Below, piece by piece: positions 24,011-33,447 of a DNA stretch of 64,000 bases. Origin of the DNA: Rhynchopus sp. YZ270_cl-10. Its lineage: Eukaryota > Euglenozoa > Diplonemea > Diplonemida > Diplonemidae. The stretch's first letter is position 1. Each line of letters opens with the position of its first letter. The position numbers and the translations under genes are program-made. The notes below the pieces were generated by a model. That model saw only the letters and a program-made list of their open reading frames with translations. It did not search any database and was not told the origin of the DNA. The stretch spans positions 1,302,001 to 1,366,000 of the forward strand of contig OZ037869.1 in the NCBI GenBank assembly GCA_964035575.1. Reading direction: 5' to 3'.

Positions 24011-24564
24011 AATGTTTCATGACACGTGCCTGCATCCCACAAGATGTCTGTACGTTATCAACTTCACCCCTTTTTGTCAAAAAAAGACACTCCTCGTGTG
24101 CAAAGCCCTCATCTTCCCACTGTGTCACTTCCACAAAAAATGTACTCACGAAAAACGAAGACCAAAAAAATGTAGTTCGAACAATAACAAACAACCACCT
24201 ATCTCTGTTCTATCCAATATTTGTGTCCCCTCATCGAAACAAAAGACCCTCCCGCCTCCCGCCTCCCCCTCCCACTCTTTTACGTGGGACCTGAACAACA
24301 AAAAGCAAGACACAACCCCCTTACCCACCCTCTCCCTTTCATTTCATTTTCCCTTTTTTATCTCGCTCCTCACTGCACCTTTGCACCTTTGCACACTTCA
24401 CTTGCCGCATATCCCCGACTCCAGTTGTGCAATGCGAGACATATTCATCGTTTCTCTTCTGTGGCTTTCTCACGCTCGCATAGCAGTATGCAGCTAACCA
24501 TCGCTTTTTGGCAGTATGCTATGAGTCTCACACCGTTATTGTTGCTGCTGTGGTTGTAACCGCT

Positions 24565-24792
24565 TTAACTGCCGCTGGAGAAGTTGTTCGCCGGCTTCTT
24601 TCCTCCTGCCTTGTTACGCGCAGTCACCTTAGCGAAAACTTGTTCAAGTTGATCCTCGCTGCGTTCTTTTAATTCTCTGTGCACTTCAGCGCGACTGACC
24701 CGGTCTGTGCAGTACATACGCTGAATGCGACCACCTGCTGACTTGGAGTAGGCTTTTTGGGTCTTTCCAGACCTGCCAGCATATTCCCCCAT
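24565..24792 (-). CDS. possible small basic protein, unrecognised
   Basis: The open frame of 75 residues is the only minus-strand frame outside the + strand genes that has a non-repetitive, plausible composition (charged, Ala/Arg/Lys/Ser-rich, with a helical stretch SRAEVHRELKERSEDQLEQ). It matches no family I recognise. It would run divergently from the protease gene with about 100 bp between starts, against the direction of every other gene here, which lowers its credibility. It could be a non-coding region or the remnant of another gene. Confidence 0.25.
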   Translation of the reverse strand: MGEYAGRSGKTQKAYSKSAGGRIQRMYCTDRVSRAEVHRELKERSEDQLEQVFAKVTARNKAGGKKPANNFSSGS

Positions 24793-24892
24793 CTGGCTTT
24801 CAGTTCAACAGTGGTTCCCACCTATGTATGGCGATGCGTTGGCACTCTCTTTCACACACTCCCCCACAGAAAAGCACCACAAAAGCCCCACA

Positions 24893-25972
24893 ATGAGAAG
24901 CGCATTGTTGCTGTGCGCCTTCATGCCACTGTGCATGGCGGCGACCACCTGGCGTGAGCTTGCCAAGCGCCCTGAGTACTCCTTCGAGGACTACGTGCTT
25001 GAGTTCGACAAGGTGTACTCCCCTGAGGAGTCTGCCGACCGCAGCGCCATCTTCGCCACACAGCTGGCGAAGATCCGTGCACACAACGCTGGAGACCACT
25101 CTTGGAAGATGGGCCTGAACGCATTCTCTGACTGGACCGAGTCTGAGATCCGTGCACGCAGGACCGGAGGGCTGCCCCCGGTGCAGGAGTTCACTTCCAT
25201 GCACAGCCTGACCGGAAAGGCGATCCCTGCCTCTGTCGACTGGCGCACCAAGCAGGTTGTGACAAACGTCAAGGACCAGGGCGGCTGCGGCAGCTGCTGG
25301 GCGTTCAGCGCCACTGAGACCATTGAGTCCGCCACCGCCATTGCCACCGGACAGCTCCTCGAGCTCTCCCCCCAGCAGCTCGTCTCCTGCGCACCCAACG
25401 ACCAGCACTGCGGCGGAACCGGAGGCTGCGGCGGCAGCACCATGAAGCTTGCGTTCAACTACACCGAGAAGCACGGCCTCTCGAAGGAGTCCTCCTACCC
25501 GTACAGAGGCATCACCGGGTCGTGCGATGCGGCCAAGATCGACTCCGCCGTCTCCATCAAGGGATACGTCGGTGTGCAGATGAACAACTACACCGCACTC
25601 ATGGACGCCATTGCGAACGTTGGACCGGTCTCGGTCATGGTGGCGGCAGGGTTCAGCTCTTACGAGGAGGGTGTGTACAGCGGAAACTGCGGGTGGACTG
25701 TGGACCACGGTGTTCAGCTGGTTGGGTACGGCTTCGACGAGGAGGCGAACAAGGACTACTGGCTGGTGCGCAACTCCTGGGGCAAGTCGTGGGGTGAGGC
25801 GGGCTACGTCCGCATCCACCGCTTCGGAGAGGCCAACGAACCCTGTGGTGAGGACCTGAAGCCCCAGGACGGTGTCGCCTGCGAAGGCCAGAAGCTCCCC
25901 ATCAAGTACTGCGGACTCTGCGCCATGTTCTGCTCCCCATCCTACCCGATCGGTGCCGAGCTGGTGCAGTGA
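24893..25972 (+). CDS. secreted papain-family cysteine protease (cathepsin L-like)
   Basis: The 359-residue preproenzyme begins with a signal peptide (MRSALLLCAFMPLCMAA). An I29-type inhibitory propeptide follows (about 25-80, with GLNAFSDWT as the GNFD-like element). The mature domain starts near IPASVDWR. Catalytic residues are visible: Gln129 and Cys135 in QGGCGSCWAFS, His272 in VDHGVQLVGYG and Asn294 in RNSWGKSWGE. Family members degrade proteins in lysosomes or outside the cell. The C-terminus carries about 45 extra residues rich in Cys (CGEDLK, ACEG, YCGLCAMFC) beyond the usual end, perhaps a disulfide-bonded tail. I chose the ATG at 24893 rather than the upstream in-frame one because the signal peptide starts there and CCCCCACAG ends 23 nt before it. 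Codon use is strongly C/G-ending, suggesting high expression. Confidence 0.93.
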   Translation: MRSALLLCAFMPLCMAATTWRELAKRPEYSFEDYVLEFDKVYSPEESADRSAIFATQLAKIRAHNAGDHSWKMGLNAFSDWTESEIRARRTGGLPPVQEFTSMHSLTGKAIPASVDWRTKQVVTNVKDQGGCGSCWAFSATETIESATAIATGQLLELSPQQLVSCAPNDQHCGGTGGCGGSTMKLAFNYTEKHGLSKESSYPYRGITGSCDAAKIDSAVSIKGYVGVQMNNYTALMDAIANVGPVSVMVAAGFSSYEEGVYSGNCGWTVDHGVQLVGYGFDEEANKDYWLVRNSWGKSWGEAGYVRIHRFGEANEPCGEDLKPQDGVACEGQKLPIKYCGLCAMFCSPSYPIGAELVQ

Positions 25973-26886
25973 TCTTTACGATCAAATAAGGTACTTTTAG
26001 CTGAGAGTGCATAAAAAAAAATATTTAGGACGTTTTCAAAATAAAAAATGTTAAATATAGCAGCAACGTAGGAATTCCCATATGACATAAAACAGAGAGT
26101 GTGTATTATTTGTGCGATGTGGGAGAACAAAAGGGTGGGGGTGGAAGAAAATTTAAGAAGAGCAACAATTATTTCGTTTTTTTTTTTTTTGTTGGAGGGG
26201 ATTTTTGGGGTAATGGTAGCATATGCCCTCTTCTGTTTCGTTCTTTTTTTTGAGCTTCCCATCCCAGCCCTTCCCAATACCCCTTCCCAGTCGCTTTTGT
26301 GTTGTCTCCCCTCCTTTTTTTACGAACACCCCCTTTTTTTTAAGGCAGTATCAACAAAACACAGGTGGGTTTAAAAAAAAGCATCAAAGATGAATCATGT
26401 GAACTAAAATGGATGTTTTTTTCACCGCAATCTGTTTGTTGATTACTGCTTTTTTTGTGCAAAAGAAAATCCCACAAATTTGGGGAATTAGGGGGAAAGA
26501 GGAACTGCAAAATATGTTTCTTTTTTCTTGTACTTTCTTTTCTTTGATTGGAACGTATATGAAACTAATTTTCTTTTTTGTTGCGGATGTGGCAACAGAA
26601 AGAAAAGAAGGGAAGAGAAAAACAAAAAACTCTGATCTGAACAAAAAAATGCGTTGAGGGTTGTTGTATTGACAACCTTCTTCTCTCTGTTTTTTCTATG
26701 CAAAAAAGAAAACCAAAACATAAGAAACTCTTCGCGTGGCATGTGTCTCTGGGAAAAAGTGCTAATCTCGGTCGCAACAAACAAAAAAAAAAGCAACTTT
26801 TTATTTGAAGTATCTTGTCGCTGTTCTCATATTACTCCCCGCCCGCAAACATACCGGGTATCTTATTTGTACCCTGACGTAGAATT
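25973..26886. other. AT-rich spacer
   Basis: No gene seen: poly(T/A) runs and G-rich patches. A 30-bp sequence at 26857-26886 (GGGTATCTTATTTGTACCC and on) is repeated exactly at 26962-26991 inside the rRNA-like segment that follows. Confidence 0.6.
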
Positions 26887-27238
26887 GAGAGCAATGATTA
26901 GAGGAATTGGGGAAATCGCTTCCTCGACCTATTCTCAAACTTTAAATGGGCGTGAGCTCGGGGTATCTTATTTGTACCCTGACGTAGAATCCTGGTTCTA
27001 AGTGGGCCACTTCTGGTAAGCAGGACTGGCGACGCGGGATGAACCGAGAGCTGACTTAAGGTGCCCGAGTGGTCGCTCATCAGATCCCACAAAGGGTGTA
27101 GGTTCATCTAGACAGCAGGACGGTGGCCATGGAAGTCGGCATCCGATAATGAGTGTGTAACAACTCACCTGCCGAATGAACCTGTCCCTAATGCATGTCC
27201 TAATGGTGCTCAAGCGACCCACCCATAGTCGGCAAAAG
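26887..27238 (+). rRNA. large-subunit rRNA fragment (domain II), probably a pseudogene
   Basis: Stretches match the universally conserved part of eukaryotic LSU rRNA in order: AATGATTAGAGG, CCTATTCTCAAACTTTAAAT, GTGGGCCACTT, GGTAAGCAGGACTGGCGA, GATGAACCGA, TTAAGGTGCCCGAGTGG, GGTTCATCTAGACAGCAGG, CGGTGGCCATGGAAGTCGG, GAGTGTGTAACAACTCACC and GCCGAATGAAC. Only about 350 nt of a molecule of roughly 3-4 kb are present. Normally near-invariant positions are changed (CCGATAATGAG where CCGCTAAGGAG is usual). The variable stem carries a 30-bp sequence also found just upstream. I infer a truncated insertion of rRNA sequence rather than a working gene; a fragmented-rRNA gene piece is the less likely alternative. 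Confidence 0.85.
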
Positions 27239-27432
27239 GTAAAGTAGGTTCATCTGCACCTATCTCGTCTACTCTTCCACCTCTGACACATCCCGCCCCC
27301 CGCTCCTTCCATTCAACCACAGAAGGCAATGTAGCGTTTTCCCCTTTAGCTACCCCCAGTACACGCCTATCGAAATAATTTGTTTGCATTCTTTTAACCA
27401 AGGCTAAGGTTCTTTTTTTTTATTCTCAAAAA
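27239..27432 (+). other. leader of the helical nuclear protein gene
   Basis: Short spacer with no gene. It repeats TAGGTTCATCTGCACC just after the rRNA piece. Possible splice acceptors CCAAG (27402) and CTAAG (27407) lie 25-30 nt before the next ATG. Confidence 0.4.
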
Positions 27433-30400
27433 ATGGCGCCAACACATCTGATGGACGCATTGCACGCAGTCGAAGGCGGGGTGTTTGGGTCTTTGGGAGA
27501 TACAGAGTTGATGGGGAGGTCGTGTTTGCAGGGGTTTTTGATGTTGTTGCCGAGGACTGCTTCGATGTTTGTTGCAGAACATGAGGCGCGAAGTTCGACT
27601 GTGTCTACCGCCACAGATGAACCCCCCACCAAACGGCGTAAGGTCGGCCCCTTCACTCCGACAGAGCTGAAATCACGTCTTCATAAGTTGCAAACATCTC
27701 TCAAAGTGGTGGACAGCTCTGCAGAGGTCTGCGTAGCTCTCCTCACCCACCTTCTGTCAGCCGAACAACAGATCTCCGAGGCAAAGGTGGTTCCTATTGA
27801 AGCAGTATTGGACCTTGCTTTTTCAGATCCAGCGACGTGTTTGAGGGCTGTATTGACACAGCTTAGCGATCCTTCATCGTGGGGGTACGTGGCGGCAGCG
27901 GATCCTGCAGTGAAAAGAGCGATTTTCATGACACATACTGTGGCAATGTTGTCAAAGATGAATGCAACGGATGGAATGGCGTTTTGTGTAGGGTATTTAT
28001 ACGACCTCTGGCGGGTGCCTGCAGGGGTGCATGATAGTGTGAAGCAAGAGATGACGGCGTCGTTCTTTGCGAATGCGGGAGGGCAAGTTGTGCACACCAT
28101 TCTCCAAGACATAGCTAAGGTACGCACCAAAGCGGAGGACCTCCAGGTCGGGGCGCTCCTGGAGCGTTCGCTTGACTATATTTTCGAGGTTTCAGATGAT
28201 TTTTATTGTGCGCTCCTCACTGTCTGGATAGGTTCTGGTGTGGGGCTTATGTTTGCAGTGCGCAGAGCACTTCGCAACCCGCCTCATAAAGTAGACAATA
28301 GCAAGAAATGCCTTGCCCTACTCCAGTCAAAGCCGCTAGCATACAAGATTATGTGTGACCTGGCACATCAGGCACCTCCGGGCGGGTGGGGCCTGCTTAA
28401 TTTGAATCATGAGGAAGGGACGAAGGTGCTTCTGACCAGTGCAGTGATGGGTGCAGGGAGGGGCACGCGGCTCGCGTCGGAGGAGTTTCGCGCCATTGCA
28501 AAGTCGTTGGTGGAGGGGAGGGAGCTGACGGCGCAGGGTGCCTGCTTTGCGCTGTGTGCACTGATGATGCTGCCCGAGGTGCAGGACGGCGACAACGTGC
28601 TCCTGCAGACGTGCCTTGCAAACAGCAACGCATGTGTTCTCGCAGCAACCTTGAGTGTCTACGCAAACGAAAGGGAAGGGCGTCATAAGGACGCAGCAGG
28701 AATGCTCGTATTCGACCTCCTCCAGCTCAGCTCCGAGTTGCGTGGGTGGGCAAAGCCGGGAGGTATGAAAAAATGATAACCAAGTGTCAAAAAACAAATA
28801 AAATAACAGTTGTTCTGCATGAATCCGGAATGCGCATGCTCGGACAATTCCTGCCTGTCTCAGATGTATGTCAAAAACAAAGTCAACAAAAACCCAACAA
28901 TTCCATACAGCTTCCTGAGTTCGTGTCGGCTATTAATTTGCTGTCGTTTGAGCCGAATGTTTGTCGGGGGAGCTCTTTGTTGGTGATGGCCGCAAAGCAT
29001 GCACACACACGGAATGTGGTATGTCCCTACCTTTGCACCCTACACCCTTACCCTTACCCCTAGCCCTTCCAACCCACCACCCTCAGATGCGCTCCTCCGT
29101 CGCGGAAGTCGCTGCCCGCAAGCAAGGCCTCTTCACCTGGGCCATCGGTGCCCTCGAGGGCCACCCCTCCGAAAAGGCGATACCCAGCTGCTTCCTGAGC
29201 ACGCTCTCGTTCCTCACGAAGGCACACCTCCCTGCGTTCCCTTTAACCCCGGGTGAGGTTGTGGTGCGCACAGTGAACGCGGTAGCATTGTGCACAGAGG
29301 AGGTGGACGCGAGTCAGAGCACCGAGGCGAACATCGCGCATCTCAACCGTCTGGTGCAGAGCACGTACCCGGTTATCTTGCTTTTGGAGGGGTTGAAGAC
29401 ACCGTTTTGCAATGAAAGCGAGTTGATTGAGTGTCTATTGAAGTGTCCGCTGAAGACTTTGGGGAAGCTTTTGAGGGCGCGAGCACGGCTTTATGGGATT
29501 GTTGAAAAAAACGATGACTTGGATGCAAGCCAGCTTGCACTACACTACGACAAGCTTGTGGACGCACTGTTTCCACACCACCGCATCACCATGGTGGGGA
29601 ACCTCTTTGCTGGAGATGCGCTACGTGGTGACGGCCGTGCCGACAACTACCTCAACTTGGCGGACATCTACCGCAATGGCGGGGCCGACTTCGCATGCCG
29701 CATTGCCTCCACCTGCGAGGCTATTACGCAAGACAGCACGCTTTCTCCGACACAAAAGGCACAACATATCCGCTTCTGGCGTTGCAGCTGCGAGCTTGCC
29801 CCCGAAAAGTCCTTCTTCGCCATGCTCGGTGCGCTCACTACTCTTACCAGGGCAGGGCGCGACACCCAGGAGGGTACCACAATAGCGACGCATGGGTTGT
29901 GCAAGGTGTCGCACCTCCCCTTCCTTCTGACGCCTCCGGCAAGCGATGCGGATGTGCTCCTCACAGTGTTTACACCAGAGATTCTGTTCGGCGTTCCGAA
30001 TGAGTTGTTTCAGTCGCGCAGTTTTGTGTACACCCAGCTGTACCTGGATTGTCTGGCGTATTACAGTATTGCGGTGAGAGGTGTGACATCGGGAGGGTCC
30101 GCGCAATCTGTGAAAACGATTTTTATCAAAAACGTGCTTGACAAAATGGATATTCTGTCTCGCGCGAATGCAGGGGAAAAGGGGTTGGAGGTGCTGTTGG
30201 GGAAGTGTACGAAGGTGGCATCGTTGCTGTTAACTGATATTGAGGTGGCTAACGCTTTGATGACATTTTTACCTCCGGTACGTGCCCTTTCGGAGGTAGG
30301 TGGGAAGTTTTTGATGCAAGCTGCGGTCGGTCATATTGCGTCTGCACGGACGTCTCTTAAGGGGAAATGCCACGCATTTGGGGTATTGCTTGCTTTGAAC

Positions 30401-30703
30401 AGAAAGAGTCCGCAGGCTTTGAAAACACATCTGCCTATGGCAATGCGGTCATTGGTGGTTGTGCTTGTGTCGTGGGTTGCGCGTGCTCTGCCCCTTACCT
30501 CACCCCACGATGTACACCTGCTCACTTCTTTCCTCAAAGCGAACACCGATCTGCTCTGTCATATAGGAAGCGAAGCCACCGCAGTGCTCCCATCGCTCGT
30601 CGCCTCCATGACAGAGCTGAAGGATGCGCAGCCCCTCTCTGCTAAGCTTGCACTCAGCGAAGCGGTGGAAACTGTGCTTGAGACCTACCACGCTCAGTTG
30701 TAA
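27433..30703 (+). CDS. large helical (HEAT/ARM-like) nuclear protein of unknown identity (4 exons)
   Basis: Exons are 27433-28762, 28810-28865, 28911-29018 and 29087-30703; splicing at GTATGA/GTATGT donors and CAG acceptors gives one 1036-residue frame. The sequence is almost entirely helix-forming, Leu/Ala-rich and without membrane segments, as in HEAT- or ARM-repeat scaffolds. Residues about 62-70 (PPTKRRKV) closely resemble the SV40-type nuclear localisation signal, so a nuclear role is likely. The last part (RKSPQALKTHLPMAMRSL and on) recalls nuclear scaffold proteins such as symplekin, NELF-B or Integrator subunits, but I see no diagnostic motif and make no assignment. Introns are 45-68 nt; without them the frame breaks. 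The first exon starts at an ATG following a T-rich leader. Confidence 0.75.
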
Positions 30704-31027
30704 TGAAAGGGAATGAACGAAAAAAAAATTTTAAAACGAATTTTTGGGTAAAAGAAAATTGGGGAAATGTGTGATTGTCGTCGCACAAAAAAAATAAAAA
30801 AGCACCCATTTTTTTTGACAGAATTTTTAGAAGAAAAAATGGAGTAAAAAGCTGTTTCCTGATTCTCTTCATGGCATAATGTCAAAACTAATTCTCATTT
30901 GTTGGTGCATTCTTGAGAATGAGAGGTCTTGTTGGCAAAACCGGCAAAAACCCAACTTTCAGTCATAATCCTTTTGGTAATAAACGCTCCATCACATCAC
31001 ATACCATCACAGTACACAAAGAACACC
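30704..31027. other. spacer
   Basis: AT-rich, no gene. ACCATCACAG ends at 31012, 15 nt before the MTHFR start codon, and looks like a splice acceptor. Confidence 0.5.
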
Positions 31028-33097
31028 ATGAAAATCATTGACAAAATACACGAGCATCTAGAGAGAGATGCGTTCTTCTATTCCTTTGAGTACTTCCCGC
31101 CCAAGAACGACGTGGGCTGTGTGAACCTCTACGAGCGAATGGAGCGCATGAAAGAGCTCAACCCCCTCTACGTCGGCATCACGTGGGGCACCAACGGCCG
31201 CACCGCCAAGGAAACACTCGAGATCTCTTCCACGTCGCAGAACCTCCTTGGGCTTGAGTCCCTGCTGCACATCACCTGCACCAACACGCCTTTGGCACTT
31301 CTTTCGTCAACGCTGAAGCAGGTATACATTTATCCCCTCTCTTTCTCGAACCTTCGATACCCATAGAGGTGTTCATCTTTTTCAATTTTTAGAAAAAAAT
31401 ATGGATTTTTGATTCCTATACCGCCTTCAATTTGAATGCATGATATAGCATTCGCACACCTTTTCAAAGCAGTGGCAGGACACGATCTATAATTCAAAAA
31501 AAAATATTTAGAGTATTCACAACACCTTCCTTTTTTGTCTCAGGCTCGCGATGAAGGCATCCAAAACATCTTTGCGCTGCGTGGTGCCAAAGCAGAGGCA
31601 GACTCGCACTTCAACCACGTTGCGGACTTCATCCGGTGGGTCAAGAAGGAGCACGGTGACTACTTCGGCATTGTCGTGGCGGGCTATCCTGAGGGCCACG
31701 AAGAGAGTGCAGACATGGACGAGGACCTGGTACACCTGAAGGAGAAGGTTGCTGCCGGCGCTGACGTCGTTGTGACGCAGCTTTTCTACGACGTCGACAT
31801 CTTCATGAACTTTCTTGCCGGCTGCAGGCGCGTAGGCATCAAATGCCCTATCATCCCTGGCATCATGCCGATCAACACTTGGCATCAGTTTACCCGCAAC
31901 AAACGCTTCTGCAGAAAGGAGACCCCGGCCATCACAGAGCTTACCGAGAAGCTAAGCGGCAAGACCGACGACGACGAGGTGAAGACAGTAGGGGTGCGCG
32001 AGGTGGCGGGCATGGTGAAGAAGCTTATGAGACGTGGGGTGCGTGGGTTTCACTTCTTTACACAGAACCTCGAGTCCTCTGTCACACGCATCCTCACGGA
32101 CCCTCTACCAGACGGCCTGGGTCTCTTGGACGACGAACGCGAGGAAGAACTCCCCTGCGGAGTCATGGACATGCAACGTGACCTGCCGTGGCGCAAATCC
32201 GCAAATATGCGCCGTTGTGGCGAAGAGGAGGTCCGCCCTGCATTCTGGTCCAACCGCCAAAAAAGCTATATGGCGAAAACCATGACCTGGGATGACTTCC
32301 CGAACGGCCGCTGGGGCGACTCACGTTCACCTGCTTATGGCGAAGAGGACTACTCCCATTCGCACATCGCAAAGCACACACAGCAGTGGCTCCAGACAAA
32401 AACCGGCCCCTGGTCTGACGACGCCACGATAAAGGACATTTCGCGAATGTTCATCCAGTCGCTGTACGGCGAGCCGCAGCTGCCCTGGTTTGAAAGCGCC
32501 TTGGCTTCAGAGAGTTCGCGTATCCTCCAAGAAACCATTGATCCGATGAACCGCCACGGCCTTCTCACCATCAACAGCCAACCCGGTGTCAACGCAGAAC
32601 CTAGTGACACAAAAGACGTCGGCTGGGGGCCACGCGGAGGTTATGTCTATCAAAAGCATTATATAGAGTTTTTCTGCAGTCCAGAAGTTGCCCAACACGT
32701 CTTTTCTGTCGTGGAAAACAAGGAGAAGTACTCCCAGCTGACCTATATGGGTGCTACTGCGGGGGATGACTTCCGTGCAAACAGCGATGGTGTGACAGCG
32801 GTCACCTGGGGGGTGTTCCCGGGGAAGGAGATTGTGCAGCCGACGGTGGTGGACACGTGGTCCTTCAGGGAGTGGCGGAAGGAGGCGTTTGCACTGTGGT
32901 TGCTTCCGTATAAGCCAGGCGAGGAGAGGTTCTGCCCGAAGGTGGTGCAGGAGATCTACTCTACGTGGTGGCTGGTGCACATCGTGGACAACGACTTCGT
33001 AGTGAACACACAGCTCAACGAAGCGATGCGAGAGGTGCTCGAAAAGGTCCCTGTTGTGTTAGGTGATACCGAAGGGGGTGTGGCTCCTTCTGCTTGA
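31028..33097 (+). CDS. methylenetetrahydrofolate reductase (2 exons)
   Basis: Exons 31028-31321 and 31544-33097 are separated by a 222-nt AT-rich intron (GTATAC...CTCAG); the product is 615 residues. MTHFR reduces 5,10-methylene-THF to 5-methyl-THF with NAD(P)H and FAD, feeding methionine synthesis in the cytosol. The catalytic barrel is clear: FEYFPPKND (20-28), VGITWGTNGRTA, HITCTN, FALRGAKAEA, YPEGHEES, VVTQLFYDVDIF and CPIIPGIMPI. The second half (about 370-610) is the eukaryote-type regulatory domain, which in characterised enzymes binds S-adenosylmethionine: WDDFPNGRWGDSRSPAYG, INSQPGVNA, YIEFFCS, WGVFPGKEIVQPTVVD, FALWLLPY and VDNDF. Length and domain order match the animal and fungal enzymes (about 650 residues). 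This is the only intron here that does not start GTATG. Confidence 0.96.
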
Positions 33098-33447
33098 GTG
33101 TTCTAAAGAAATAACAAAAAAATACATATGGGTTGAGACGGAGGGGAAAAAAAAACGGGTGTTGTGTTGTTGTGACGTCCCCAAAAAAAATTAACATTCC
33201 TTACTGCGGGGTGAATACAAGCCCTCAGTAAATAATCTCGTAGAGCTCGCCCTAGCCAAAAAGACTGCTTCATCCCCCCTTTTTTTTGCTTCTCGATTTT
33301 AACCTTGCCAGCCAAAATTGCCGAAATTCGTCCACTCTCAACTTTTATTTCAGACACATACAAAACGCCCCAATCTCAATCAATAACACACATGAGGTGA
33401 AAGCGGTCTGCTGTCCATAATCTCTCTTTCCCCTCGCCTAATCCACA
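33098..33447. other. spacer between MTHFR and the first nucleoporin gene
   Basis: No gene seen. TTTTATTTCAG at 33343-33353 is an acceptor-like site 94 nt upstream of the nucleoporin ATG. Confidence 0.5.

Larger units (their letters stand above)
22755..24564. other. AT-rich spacer with hairpin motifs
   Basis: No convincing gene. It contains poly(A/T) tracts, family A hairpins (22941, 23976), family B hairpins (23011, 23851, 24025), one family D hairpin (23110) and one family C motif (23453). Confidence 0.6.

Noticed and set aside
27080-27115. Family A hairpins as copies of the LSU rRNA segment GGTGTAGGTTCATCTAGAC
   Set aside because: Only the short GGTTCATCT string is shared; the loop ACGAGAG and the stem are absent from the rRNA.
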